Both the position numbers and the translations under genes were made by a program. Under the pieces are notes generated by a model. It was not told the origin of the DNA. It saw only the letters and a program-made list of their open reading frames with translations, and did not search any database. Shown piece by piece: positions 25,142 to 33,559 of a stretch of 55,143 nucleotides of DNA (position 1 is its first letter; each line of letters starts with the position of its first letter). Source of the stretch: Phormidium sp. FACHB-1136 (lineage in GTDB: Bacteria > Cyanobacteriota > Cyanobacteriia > Phormidesmidales > Phormidesmidaceae); assembly GCF_014697375.1 (NCBI RefSeq), contig NZ_JACJRS010000035.1, forward strand, positions 1 to 55,143. The letters run 5' to 3'.

Positions 25142-25948
25142 ATGTCGCCTCCCCTCACCGTCATCATCTGCACCCACAACCCCCGTCAGGATTACCTCAT
25201 CAGGGTGATCGCCGCGCTTCAGCAGCAAACCCTGGCCCCCACCGCCTGGAACCTACTGCTGATCGACAACGCCAGCAATCAACCTGTGGAATCGTGGCTG
25301 ACGCTAGACTGGCACCCCCAGGCGCGGATGGTCGTCGAAACCACCCTGGGGCTAACCGCCGCCCGACAGCGGGCCTTTCGCGAAACCCAAACCCCCACCA
25401 TGGTGTTTGTGGATGACGATAATGTGCTGTCGCTCGACTATCTGGAGCAGGTGATCGCCCTTCTGGATCGCTATCCCCAGGTGGGGGCCATGGGCGGTAA
25501 ATGCCTGCCTGAGTTCGAGCGGCCTCCCGCCGAGTGGTTTCAGGCAATTCAGATTCCCATGGGGCTGTTAGAGACCGATGCTCGGCACCTGGCCCTAGGA
25601 CGCACGGGGGCCAGCCTCACCTCCGGCGAAGACAACGACATGATGTTGACCCTGCTGGAACAGGGCTGGGCCGTGGGCTACTTTCCCCAGCTCAGCCTGC
25701 TACACCTGATTGCCGCCCGTCGCCTGGAGGCCGATTATCTGCGGCGGATGAATCGGGCCTCCTGCCGTTCCTGGGTGCAGGTGTTGGATCTCCACGACCT
25801 GCGCCCCTGGCCCAAAATTCCGGCCTGGACGTTGCCCCTACGACAGTTGAAAAGCTATCTGGCCCTGCGACCCTGGACGGGAACCGCTGCCGCCATTCGC
25901 TGGCAGGGAGCCTGTGGTCTGCTGGAGGGCCAAGCCCGACTGTCCTAG
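25142..25948 (+). CDS. Family 2 glycosyltransferase
   Basis: 268 residues. GT-A motifs: LTVIICTHNPRQDYLIRVI, LLLIDNASNQPV, the DDD metal motif in MVFVDDDNVLSLDYLEQV, and the late GEDNDMMLTLLEQGWAVGYF equivalent to the ED catalytic-base region. Inverting transferase, cytoplasmic face. It lies 26 bp after the upstream GT4 stop. Donor unknown. Confidence 0.9.
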   Translation: MSPPLTVIICTHNPRQDYLIRVIAALQQQTLAPTAWNLLLIDNASNQPVESWLTLDWHPQARMVVETTLGLTAARQRAFRETQTPTMVFVDDDNVLSLDYLEQVIALLDRYPQVGAMGGKCLPEFERPPAEWFQAIQIPMGLLETDARHLALGRTGASLTSGEDNDMMLTLLEQGWAVGYFPQLSLLHLIAARRLEADYLRRMNRASCRSWVQVLDLHDLRPWPKIPAWTLPLRQLKSYLALRPWTGTAAAIRWQGACGLLEGQARLS

Positions 25949-26010
25949 GGGGCGAGGTTGGGACGGGTAGACCTCGCCTGTCTTCCTGTCAATGTCACTG
26001 GATCAAGGCT

Positions 26011-26068
26011 GGTGGGCAGTGCCCACCCTACTCCTACGGCTATGGCTGGTGGGCAGTGCCCACCCTAC
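26011..26068. repeat. Dispersed palindromic repeat, copies 3 and 4 in tandem
   Basis: Two units at 26011-26031 and 26048-26068, each GGCT plus the GTGGGCAGTGCCCAC core plus CCTAC, same orientation, 37 bp apart. They fill the intergenic gap before the gene at 26121 together with a diverged GGGGCGAGG palindrome (25948-25978). Confidence 0.87.
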
Positions 26069-26120
26069 GGCTGGTCGTTGTGATTCCCTGTTTGGCTCGA
26101 TCCCTCATCGGACTTTTACT

Positions 26121-27095
26121 ATGACGCTCTCACCATCCTCTTCTCCTGTACAAACCCTGGGTCGCCACCTGGGATTGGGCAAACTGATCTACAGGCTGGT
26201 TTACGCCCCGCGAGGGTTTGTTAAAACCACCTGGCAACGCGGCCCCCTAAACCGTTACCTGAGCTATCGCGGCAGGCAGCAGATGGAAGCCGCCGTCAGC
26301 CAGCTCCAGCCGTTGGTCATGGTGGCCGACTGCCCCACCTACGACCTCTATTTCATGACCGGGAGCAAATATTGGTACCAGACCTGCTTTTGCGCCTACT
26401 CCATGCAGCGGCATTCCCCGGTGAACCTGCGTCCGGTCATCTACGATGATGGGTCGCTACAGCCGGAACAAAAGGTTGAGATTCTGCGCCTCTTTCCCAA
26501 CGCAGACCTTGTTTCTCTGGATCGGGTCGAGGCTCGTTTAGACCAGGTGCTCCCCGCCGAAACATTTCCCTGTTTGCGATCTCACCGCCTCAAACAACCC
26601 CTGATTCGTAAACTGATTGACTTCCATGCCGGGGAAACCGGATGGAAACTTTTCCTCGACTCCGACATGCTGTTCTTCCAGACGCCCCATTTTTTGCTGG
26701 ATTGGCTGGCCCATCCCCAAAAACCTTGCTACATGGTGGATGTGAAAAACGCCTACGGCTACTCCGAAGCTCTTTTACAAAAACTGGCCCCAGGCCCACT
26801 ACCGCAAAAAGTGAACATTGGCATTTTTGGCTTACAGAGTGAGGCCATGGACTGGCACCAGATTGAAGCCTGGTTGCAGACCTTTCTCGAACAGGAAGGT
26901 GCCCACTACAACGTGACCCAGGGGTTGAGCTGTCTGTATCTGTCTGGAAAGGAATGCGCGATTGCCCCTCAATCCGACTACCTGCTGTTGCCAGATCGTC
27001 AAGAATCCCAGCATCCTCAATCGGTGATGCACCACTATGTAGCGGAATCCAAACCCTGGTATTTCCGCTACGGCTGGCGACACATCATTCCATAG
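26121..27095 (+). CDS. Putative glycosyltransferase (GT-A-like, unassigned)
   Basis: 324 residues from the ATG at 26121; the open frame extends over two repeat copies upstream (with WWAVPTL-type peptides), which I exclude. The segment LIDFHAGETGWKLFLDSDML contains a LDSDM metal motif like that of GT8/nucleotide-diphospho-sugar transferases, followed by PCYMVDVKNAYGYSEALLQK and VNIGIFGLQSEAMDW, the usual order of substrate loops. The N-terminal 60 residues are not family-like. I recognise the fold but not the family. Context makes a sugar transferase role likely. Confidence 0.7.
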   Translation: MTLSPSSSPVQTLGRHLGLGKLIYRLVYAPRGFVKTTWQRGPLNRYLSYRGRQQMEAAVSQLQPLVMVADCPTYDLYFMTGSKYWYQTCFCAYSMQRHSPVNLRPVIYDDGSLQPEQKVEILRLFPNADLVSLDRVEARLDQVLPAETFPCLRSHRLKQPLIRKLIDFHAGETGWKLFLDSDMLFFQTPHFLLDWLAHPQKPCYMVDVKNAYGYSEALLQKLAPGPLPQKVNIGIFGLQSEAMDWHQIEAWLQTFLEQEGAHYNVTQGLSCLYLSGKECAIAPQSDYLLLPDRQESQHPQSVMHHYVAESKPWYFRYGWRHIIP

Positions 27096-27155
27096 TTTGC
27101 TAATACCTATTTAGCCAAATTTAGCTCCAGATTCTATTCATTCTTTCGCGCCAAA

Positions 27156-28007
27156 ATGGAAGACCCCATCATGCCAACACCCATCCATTACTCCACCAGT
27201 GAGGCCAGCCCAACACGGGGTTTTGTCTACGTTGCCACCGGAAAAAAGTACGTTGACGAAGCGGCCCTATCGGCTGAATCCCTACGCCGATTCCATCCAG
27301 AACCGATATGTCTGATCACCAATGCCTCAACGGATCATACCGTCTTTGATCAGGTCATCATTCAAGACCATCTGCCTAACACTGTCGCCTCAAAATTAGC
27401 GATGGATGCCTGCCCCTACGACCGTTTTGTTTTTCTGGATAGCGATACCTACATTGTTGCGCCCTTAGACGAACTGTTTCAACTCCTGGATGTTTTTGAT
27501 ATTGGTGTTCCTCCAGCCCTAGGAGGCTTCCATTACGATCTCCCCGGTGTTTCTCCAGCCTTTAGAGAACCGATGACGAATGTCATCGCCATGCGTCGTA
27601 GTCCTGCTTTGATGAACTTCTTTGAGAAATGGCGGCAGTATTTTTCGGAATACGAATCGATCATGGGGCGAGAGTGGGATCAGCGCAGCTTTCGCCATGC
27701 CGCCTATGAAACGGAACAGCTCAGAATTACCTTTTTGGGGGATGAATGGAGCTTGTCTCCCTATCCCGGTGGTCTGCTCTGTCGCGATGTGAGGATTTTT
27801 CACGGTCGGCCCAGGGAACTGCTCTATGAAATGGAAAAAATGGTGAATGGGCGTTTAGGCTATCGCGTGTTTTGGAGGGGCTTTGGCTGTATTTATGAGC
27901 CTTACAAAATGCAGCCCATCGAGCATTTGCAAGTTCTGGCGAGATCCCTCGTACAAAGCACCAAAGCCTCCCTAAGACCCTTGAGAAGGGCCATGGCTAG
28001 TCGGTAA
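27156..28007 (+). CDS. Putative family 8-like glycosyltransferase
   Basis: 283 residues from 27156 (an ATG at 27171 is equally possible). RGFVYVATGKKYVDEAALSA opens a GT-A nucleotide fold; YDRFVFLDSDTYIVAPLDEL carries the DSD metal motif; MTNVIAMRRSPALMNFFEKW and EWDQRSFRHAAYETEQLR follow the order in GT8/glycogenin-like proteins; HGRPRELL is near the C-terminus where a metal-binding His is expected. Same topology as the preceding gene but little direct identity. Donor and acceptor unknown. Confidence 0.72.
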   Translation: MEDPIMPTPIHYSTSEASPTRGFVYVATGKKYVDEAALSAESLRRFHPEPICLITNASTDHTVFDQVIIQDHLPNTVASKLAMDACPYDRFVFLDSDTYIVAPLDELFQLLDVFDIGVPPALGGFHYDLPGVSPAFREPMTNVIAMRRSPALMNFFEKWRQYFSEYESIMGREWDQRSFRHAAYETEQLRITFLGDEWSLSPYPGGLLCRDVRIFHGRPRELLYEMEKMVNGRLGYRVFWRGFGCIYEPYKMQPIEHLQVLARSLVQSTKASLRPLRRAMASR

Positions 28008-28065
28008 CCCACAGAGAAGCATGTTACGGCTGAACGTCACAATCGCTGTCTAACTCTACAGGCCT

Positions 28066-29100
28066 ATGCAACCGCTGGTTTCTGTTCTCATTCCCTGCCA
28101 CAACGCCGCCCCCTGGCTGGCCGAGACCCTGGAATCGGCCCTGGCCCAAACCTGGCCCAACCTGGAGGTGATTCTGGTGGACGATGGCTCCACCGATGAC
28201 AGCCTCACCGTCGCCCATCGGTTTAAGCAGCCAAATCTGCGGATTATCGCCCAGGCAAACCAGGGGGCCGCCGCCGCCCGCAACCGAGCCTTGGAGTCGG
28301 CCCAGGGAGAGGTGATTCAGTTTTTGGATGCCGACGACCTCCTGGCCCCGGACAAAATCGAGCGGCAGATGGCCCTAATTCAGGATCATCCCGATGGTCT
28401 AATTTCTGGGGCCTGGGCCAGGTTTCGGAATCAGCCCCAGGAGGCCACCTTCACCCCCGAACCCCTCTGGCAGGACATGGCCCCCGTGGATTGGCTGGTC
28501 TGCGCCTGGTCGGGCCATTGGATGATGCACCCCGCCGCCTGGCTGGTGCCTCGATCCCTCATTCAGGCCGCTGGCCCCTGGAACGAGGCCCTTTCCCTGA
28601 ACGACGATGGGGAATACTTTGCCCGCGTCATCCTCGCCAGTCAGGGGGTACGGTTTTGCCAAGAAGCCCGCAGCTACTACCGATCCGGCCATGCCGTCAG
28701 CCTCAGTGGCCGCAAGACCCCGGAAGCCTGGGCCTCTCAATATCGGGTGTTGTCTTTGCAGAGCCGATACTTGCTCACCGCTGAGGATAGCCCCCGCACC
28801 CGCCAGGTTTGCGCCAACCTGATGCAGCGCTTCATTTACGAAGTGTTCCCCGATGTGCCCTCCCTGCGGAACCTGGCTGCCAAGCAGGTGCGCCGTTGGG
28901 GCGGGGCCACCGAAAAGCCCATGGGTGGCCCCCTGTTTCAGATGGCAGCCAGGATCGTGGGGTGGCAAGCGGCCCGCCATGCCCAGCTCTTTGTCAACCA
29001 GTGGGGCTACCGTCGGCTACCCCTAGGGCGGATGCTGCCCGCCGCCGATGCCGACGCCCCCCCTCTGCAAGAGGAGCAGCCCCAATGGCAAGGATCCTGA
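28066..29100 (+). CDS. Family 2 glycosyltransferase
   Basis: 344 residues. Clear GT2 landmarks: PLVSVLIPCHNAAPWLAETL, VILVDDGSTDDSL, NQGAAAARNRALESAQGEVI, FLDADDLLAPDKIERQ (DxD), and a late LNDDGEYFARVILASQGVRF (ED-like base). Membership in the large GlcNAc/rhamnosyl-type GT2 group is likely. Its last 16 nt overlap the start of the next gene, so the two are translationally coupled. Confidence 0.92.
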   Translation: MQPLVSVLIPCHNAAPWLAETLESALAQTWPNLEVILVDDGSTDDSLTVAHRFKQPNLRIIAQANQGAAAARNRALESAQGEVIQFLDADDLLAPDKIERQMALIQDHPDGLISGAWARFRNQPQEATFTPEPLWQDMAPVDWLVCAWSGHWMMHPAAWLVPRSLIQAAGPWNEALSLNDDGEYFARVILASQGVRFCQEARSYYRSGHAVSLSGRKTPEAWASQYRVLSLQSRYLLTAEDSPRTRQVCANLMQRFIYEVFPDVPSLRNLAAKQVRRWGGATEKPMGGPLFQMAARIVGWQAARHAQLFVNQWGYRRLPLGRMLPAADADAPPLQEEQPQWQGS

Positions 29101-30455
29101 TTGTAATTGGTGGCCATCTCTGCACCGCCCCCCGCCCCCAAAAGGAAGCCACCGCCCTGGCCGCCGCAGGCCATGAGGTGAGGGTAGCGGGCCTCTGGTT
29201 TGACGAAACCCTGGCCCAGCGAGACCGGGCGCTGTTGGCCCACCAATCCTGGACCTTTGACCCGGTTGTAGACTTTCGGCCCGGACAAGCCAGCCGCTTC
29301 GGCGTTCGTCTTCAGGCCAAAACGGCGCGAAAACTCTACCAGGGGTTGGGCCTCCACCATCCGGCCCTGCTGGGCTATGGTGCCCCTCGCCTGCTTCAGG
29401 TCGCCCAGGCCCACCGCGCCGATCTCACCATCGTCCACTCCGAGGCGGGGCTATGGGTGGGCCAACAACTCCTAAAGCAGGGCTATGCCGTGGGGGTCGA
29501 TTTTGAGGATTGGTTTTCGCAAGATCTGTTACCTGCGGCCCATCACCAGCGGCCCATCCAGTGGATCGCCGAGCTAGAAGCCCTTCTGTTGCAGCACTGC
29601 CGCTATCGACTAACCACCTCCCAGGCCATGGCGGCGGCAATGGCGAACCATTATCAGGTCACACCGCCGACGGTGGTTTACAACGTCTTCCCCAAGTCGG
29701 CCCCCCCCTCAGAGAACTCGTCCTCAGCAACGTGTCCAACGCAGACTTCAGACCCATCTCCAGAGAAGTCCCCAGAGAATCCCCCAGCTAGGAGAACGGA
29801 TGAAGCCGTGCGGCTGCACTGGTTTTCTCAAACCATTGGCCCAGGCCGAGGGCTAGAGCTTTTGTTTGCCGCCCTCTCCCGGCTCACGGTAAGCGTCGAG
29901 GTACATCTGCGGGGCCACTGCTCTCCCCAAAACCAGAGCTGGCTGGCCCAGCACATCCCCCTCGGCTGGGCCAATCAGGTTCATATTCATCCCACCGTAC
30001 CCAACAACGAACTGCCCGCCCGCATTGCCGAAAACGACATCGGCCTCGCCCTAGAGCAAACCAGCCCCCCCAGCCGCAACCTGACAATCACCAACAAGCT
30101 GTTTCAGTACCTTCAGGCGGGGTTAGCCGTCATCGCCACCGACACCGCAGGGCAGCGGGAGGTCTTCCAGCGGTTCCCGGCTATCGGTCAGATTGTGGAG
30201 GCTCAGGATGCCACCGCCCTCGCCGCCGCCATCGAAGCCCTCGTCTGCCATCCCGCCCAACTGAGAGCCGCCCAAGCCGCCGCCCGCCAAGCCGCCGAAA
30301 CCCAGTTTTGTTGGGAACTCGAAGGCCAAACGCTGGTAGCCGCCGCTGAAATGGCCCTGTCTGAGGTTCTAGATGGTGGGCAGTGTCCACCCTACAGCGC
30401 AATCAAGAATCCGAATTACAGGCGCTTTCACCTATCTCTATCCAATCAGCCATGA
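29085..30455 (+). CDS. Family 4-like glycosyltransferase with repeat-derived C-terminus
   Basis: 456 residues from the ATG at 29085. N-terminal domain MARILIVIGGHLCTAPRPQK is GT-B; the C-terminal donor domain has LHWFSQTIGPGRGLELLFAA, NDIGLALEQTSPPSRNLTIT and LFQYLQAGLAVIATDTAGQR. A low-complexity insert (SAPPSENSSSATCPTQTSDP and following, near residues 205-235) splits the two domains. The last 30 residues run through palindromic repeat copy 5 (giving GGQCPPY) and are unlikely to be ancestral. The stop overlaps the next start as ATGA. Confidence 0.85.
   Translation: MARILIVIGGHLCTAPRPQKEATALAAAGHEVRVAGLWFDETLAQRDRALLAHQSWTFDPVVDFRPGQASRFGVRLQAKTARKLYQGLGLHHPALLGYGAPRLLQVAQAHRADLTIVHSEAGLWVGQQLLKQGYAVGVDFEDWFSQDLLPAAHHQRPIQWIAELEALLLQHCRYRLTTSQAMAAAMANHYQVTPPTVVYNVFPKSAPPSENSSSATCPTQTSDPSPEKSPENPPARRTDEAVRLHWFSQTIGPGRGLELLFAALSRLTVSVEVHLRGHCSPQNQSWLAQHIPLGWANQVHIHPTVPNNELPARIAENDIGLALEQTSPPSRNLTITNKLFQYLQAGLAVIATDTAGQREVFQRFPAIGQIVEAQDATALAAAIEALVCHPAQLRAAQAAARQAAETQFCWELEGQTLVAAAEMALSEVLDGGQCPPYSAIKNPNYRRFHLSLSNQP
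30375..30395. repeat. Dispersed palindromic repeat, copy 5, inside a coding sequence
   Basis: GTGGGCAGTGTCCAC core (one base different) plus CCTAC, in frame within the last codons of the glycosyltransferase gene at 29085-30455. Confidence 0.85.
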
Positions 30456-31507
30456 AAATTCTTCTCACCGCCGACCCCGAATTGCCCGTACCCCCCACCC
30501 TCTATGGGGGCATTGAACGCATCATTGATTTGCTCATCGAGGGCTTGCGGCGACGGGGCCACGAGGTGGGCTTGGTGGCCCATCGCGACTCCACCTGTGC
30601 CGTGGATGCCTTCTATCCCTGGCCGGGGCTGAGTTCTCAGTCGGCCTGGGATACGGTGCGCAATACGGCCACGCTGTTGGGGGCGGTGCGGCAATTTCAG
30701 CCGGAGGTGCTGCATAGCTTTTCGCGGTTGCAGTATTTGTTGCCGCTGCTGGCGATGGATTTGCCCAAGGTGATGTCTTACCAGCGCAAACCCACCGAAC
30801 GCACCGTGCGCTGGGCCGCAAAACTGGCGGGGGACAGCCTCACCTTCACCGGATGCAGCGAACACATCTGCCGTCAGGGACGAGTCGCAGGTGGCACCTG
30901 GTACCCCATCCACAACTGCGTGACGCTGGAAAAATTCACCTTTCAGCCCCAGGTTGAGGCCGATGCACCGCTGGTCTTTCTCAGTCGGTTAGAGGCCATT
31001 AAGGGGGCACACAACGCCATTGCCGCCGCCAAAGGGGCGAACCGTCGGCTGATTATTGCGGGCAACCAGGTCGATTCTCCAGAGGGCGTGGCCTACTGGC
31101 AAACCCAGATTGCGCCCCACCTCGGCCAAGACGGCATTGAGTACGTTGGCCCGGTGGATGATCGGCAGAAAAACGAACTCTTGGGCCAAGCCGCCGCCAT
31201 GATCGTCCCCATCGAGTGGGATGAACCCTTCGGTATTGTGTTTGCAGAAGCCTTGGCCTGCGGCACTCCGGTCATTTCTACTCCACGCGGATCGCTCCCC
31301 GCAATTGTCCGCCCTGGGGTGGATGGCTTTTTGGTGAACTCCGTTGACGAGGCCGTGGAGGCGATCCGGCAACTGCCATCCATCCAGCGGCACCACTGCC
31401 GTCAGCGGGCCGAGGCCCATTTTTCCGCCGAGACCATTGTGGATCAGTACGAGCGGCTCTACCACCAGCAGGTGGGTGCCGTCTTGGCTGAAGCGGCCCT
31501 GGTTTAA
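30452..31507 (+). CDS. Family 4 glycosyltransferase
   Basis: 351 residues from the ATG at 30452 (ATGA overlap with the previous stop). MKILLTADPELPVPPTLYGG and IERIIDLLIEGLRRRGHEVG match a GT4 group common in cyanobacterial loci. Donor side: LVFLSRLEAIKGAHNAIAAA, the EX7E region EWDEPFGIVFAEALACGTPV and STPRGSLPAIVRPGVDGFLV. Cytoplasmic, retaining. Last gene of the plus-strand run; the region after it holds two strong palindromes and faces the exosortase gene convergently. Confidence 0.92.
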   Translation: MKILLTADPELPVPPTLYGGIERIIDLLIEGLRRRGHEVGLVAHRDSTCAVDAFYPWPGLSSQSAWDTVRNTATLLGAVRQFQPEVLHSFSRLQYLLPLLAMDLPKVMSYQRKPTERTVRWAAKLAGDSLTFTGCSEHICRQGRVAGGTWYPIHNCVTLEKFTFQPQVEADAPLVFLSRLEAIKGAHNAIAAAKGANRRLIIAGNQVDSPEGVAYWQTQIAPHLGQDGIEYVGPVDDRQKNELLGQAAAMIVPIEWDEPFGIVFAEALACGTPVISTPRGSLPAIVRPGVDGFLVNSVDEAVEAIRQLPSIQRHHCRQRAEAHFSAETIVDQYERLYHQQVGAVLAEAALV

Positions 31508-31592
31508 GGGCGGTTGTCGGTTCCCTGAGGGGGCGTTGGGTGCCGAATCCGCATCCCGTGCCCCCGTTTCCCAATTCGTCCAAACTCCGGCA

Positions 31593-31651
31593 GGGCGAGG
31601 AGACCTCGCCCCTACCGCATTGGGGTAATGTAGGGGGCAGGTCTCCTGACC
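31593..31651. repeat. GGGGCGAGG-type palindromes between convergent genes
   Basis: Two units: GGGCGAGGAGACCTCGCCC with CTAC (31593-31615) and a diverged GTAGGGGGCAGGTCTCCTGACC (31630-31651). Related copies lie at 9908-9926, 11211-11234, 16595-16617 and, diverged, 25948-25978. The position between convergent stops would suit a bidirectional terminator, although no T-run follows. Confidence 0.7.
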
Positions 31652-31673
31652 TTTGATTGCCAGTGAAGGCGTT

Positions 31674-32522
31674 TTACCCGTTGTTGTGGGTCGCCAATCG
31701 TCCATCTTTGCCAAGGGCGCTGTAGCTGAGGATGGCCAAGGCGAGGAGGGTGAACAGTTGCCCCCCGCTCGACCCATGCCAGAACTGAAAGAGGGCTTCA
31801 TTACCCACCACCGCTGCCATAATGGCGACGCGCACGGTGCTGAGTAGGGCCGCAATCGCCACCGACCCCAGGATCAGCCCCCTTATCTTGGCCCAGGCTG
31901 TCACCACGGCGAGCAGCACTGAAACCTGTAGGAGTAGTCCCAGCAGGGCGGCCCCGGTGCAGGCAAACTCCACCTCCACGGTGCCGCTAGGGAGTTGGAT
32001 GAAAGTCCCCTGCTGCGCTACATCGAAGCCCAAAAAATGTAAGCCAAAGGCCGCTGCTGCCGCCGTCGCCACCCGGAGCGGCCTATCCAGAACCGTTTCT
32101 AACACGAGCGGCAACGTCCTGGGGGGCACCGAAAGCGCGACGACTAAGGCCCAAACCTTCCAGCCGTGGCCGCTTTGCCCCTGGCGTACCACCAGCGACC
32201 ACCCCGCAAAGGCCAACAACGGAAACAGCCTGACAAAGGCCGATTCCGTTGCGGTGATCGGTAAGGACTTCAGGCAAAGGAGGGCTAGCAGTGCAAGGCC
32301 CAATATCCGAGCGAGGGGAGATCGCGCCCACCGTAGCGGGCCAGCCTGACGGCCTTGGTCTACGATGGCTCCCCAAAACAACAGGCTCAACACCACCTGA
32401 TCGGCATTGCCCGTGACCCCGACGATTAAAGCAATATGCCAACCCACTAGGCCCAGGCCCAGGAGAGCGATTCTTGAAGACAGGGGAATGCGTAGGAGGG
32501 AGAAGGACTGATCGGTCATCAT
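31674..32522 (-). CDS. crtA: Cyanoexosortase A
   Basis: 282 residues, about eight membrane helices. The exosortase catalytic triad is visible: Cys188 in EVEFACTGAALLGLLLQ, Arg231 in LLSTVRVAIMAAV and His249 in FQFWHGSSGGQLF. The spacing and the ACTGA core match cyanoexosortase A. These transpeptidase-like membrane enzymes cut C-terminal PEP/PFE-CTERM tails of exported proteins, often linked to exopolysaccharide production. The HpsJ-family gene ends 4 bp upstream, so both are cotranscribed. A candidate substrate with a PFE-CTERM-like tail is encoded at 34262. Start could be one codon later. The symbol crtA here means cyanoexosortase, not a carotenoid gene. Confidence 0.9.
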   Translation of the reverse strand: MMTDQSFSLLRIPLSSRIALLGLGLVGWHIALIVGVTGNADQVVLSLLFWGAIVDQGRQAGPLRWARSPLARILGLALLALLCLKSLPITATESAFVRLFPLLAFAGWSLVVRQGQSGHGWKVWALVVALSVPPRTLPLVLETVLDRPLRVATAAAAAFGLHFLGFDVAQQGTFIQLPSGTVEVEFACTGAALLGLLLQVSVLLAVVTAWAKIRGLILGSVAIAALLSTVRVAIMAAVVGNEALFQFWHGSSGGQLFTLLALAILSYSALGKDGRLATHNNG

Positions 32523-32526
32523 CGCC

Positions 32527-33411
32527 TTACCGAATGCGGTGCTTCATGCGTTTGGGTTTGCGCCCCACCATGCGCCCTACCCTGTGGCCAAAGGCGGTTG
32601 CGGGGTTGATCTGGGGGTCACTGGCGTTGGCCTTGAGGGTGCCCTTGCCGCGCCTTGCCCAACGACTCACCAGCCAGGCATAGAGGAACAAAAAGCTGCC
32701 TAGGAAGCTTCCAGCAATCAGCTTCAGGCTGTTTTTAATCAGGTTTTGCTTCACATTGGCACGGGCCTGGTTAGCCTGGGCGGTTGCCTGTTCTCTCGCT
32801 TGGTTGAGGTTGTCCAAAATTTGGGCGCGGGCATCTTCAGGGCTGGCGGGGGCGTTGGGCAGTTGGCCCTGGGCATCGGGGGTGGGTACCAGGCTTTGCA
32901 ACTGTTGAGGGGTCGCTTGTTCGAGTTGGGTACGGGTCGATTCAATCTGCTGGCGCTGCTGATTCACCTGGGTACTGATTTGCTCGTTGTTGAAGCGGTG
33001 AATCCGCAGGGTATTGGCGGCGGTGAGGGGAATGAGCAGAAACAACGTGATGCTGAAGATCAGCGTTAACCAGGACAGAAACTTGAGGATAGGCCATTCT
33101 ATATCCTGCCGTTCGACGTTATCGCCCCAAAACACCAGCACCAGGGCCAACAGGGGAACCGGAACCAGTTTGACTAAATCACCCGCAAACTGATACTCCC
33201 ACACCGGATCCATGAAGTCGGCAGGAATCAGCACATACAGAAAATCGATCAACGACAACAGCAGCAGGCCATAGCCCACCACCCTCACCAGCCGCAGGAG
33301 ATGTCCCATTGTGATGGTCTGGCTGACGGTATCCGATGGATTAGGGATAGGGGAGTCTTCGTAGATCGGCGGATCGGCCCGAAACGAATTCACTCTCGAA
33401 GAAGAAGCCAT
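32527..33411 (-). CDS. HpsJ-family membrane protein
   Basis: 294 residues from the ATG at 33409-33411, chosen because GAGG lies 8 nt upstream (an ATG at 33417 is too close to it). Four membrane segments: LLLLSLIDFLYVLIPADF, LVKLVPVPLLALVLVFW, FLSWLTLIFSITLFLLIPL, and LIAGSFLGSFLFLYAWLVS. Between the last two is a Gln/Ala-rich coiled coil (about 135-230). This is the architecture of HpsJ-like proteins, associated with hormogonium polysaccharide in filamentous cyanobacteria. Role in secretion unknown. Directly upstream of cyanoexosortase A, and divergent from the YdcF gene. Confidence 0.8.
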   Translation of the reverse strand: MASSSRVNSFRADPPIYEDSPIPNPSDTVSQTITMGHLLRLVRVVGYGLLLLSLIDFLYVLIPADFMDPVWEYQFAGDLVKLVPVPLLALVLVFWGDNVERQDIEWPILKFLSWLTLIFSITLFLLIPLTAANTLRIHRFNNEQISTQVNQQRQQIESTRTQLEQATPQQLQSLVPTPDAQGQLPNAPASPEDARAQILDNLNQAREQATAQANQARANVKQNLIKNSLKLIAGSFLGSFLFLYAWLVSRWARRGKGTLKANASDPQINPATAFGHRVGRMVGRKPKRMKHRIR

Positions 33412-33559
33412 AAACATGCCCTCATAACCGATAAGAGCACCCTAACCACGGCCTGTGTGCGTTCTGGTTTGCGTTGTTGGGGTCAAAGCGCAAATGGGAT
33501 CGCAATCATGCCCCCGGCACAGTAGAGACAGGCTTGGTTTGTTGTTATGGAAATTTGGC
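33412..33559. promoter_or_regulatory. Divergent intergenic region with the second 34-nt box
   Basis: The box at 33498-33531 begins GATCGCAATCATGCCCCCG, matches the box at 20405-20438 at 30 of 34 positions and is likewise followed by a plus-strand gene (ATG 62 bp from the box start, against 55 bp in the first case). AGCG occurs 7 nt before the box in both. Each box contains a five-codon ATG...TAG frame (MPPPP, MPPAQ). Function inferred only from recurrence and position. Confidence 0.55.

Noticed and set aside
25992-26120. Upstream extension of the GT-A gene containing WWAVPTL and VGSAHPT peptides
   Set aside because: These peptides are translations of the palindromic DNA repeat; the protein starts at 26121.
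29085-30455. Frameshifted or broken glycosyltransferase
   Set aside because: The low-complexity insert near the middle and the odd tail raised suspicion, but both GT-B halves are in one frame without stops.
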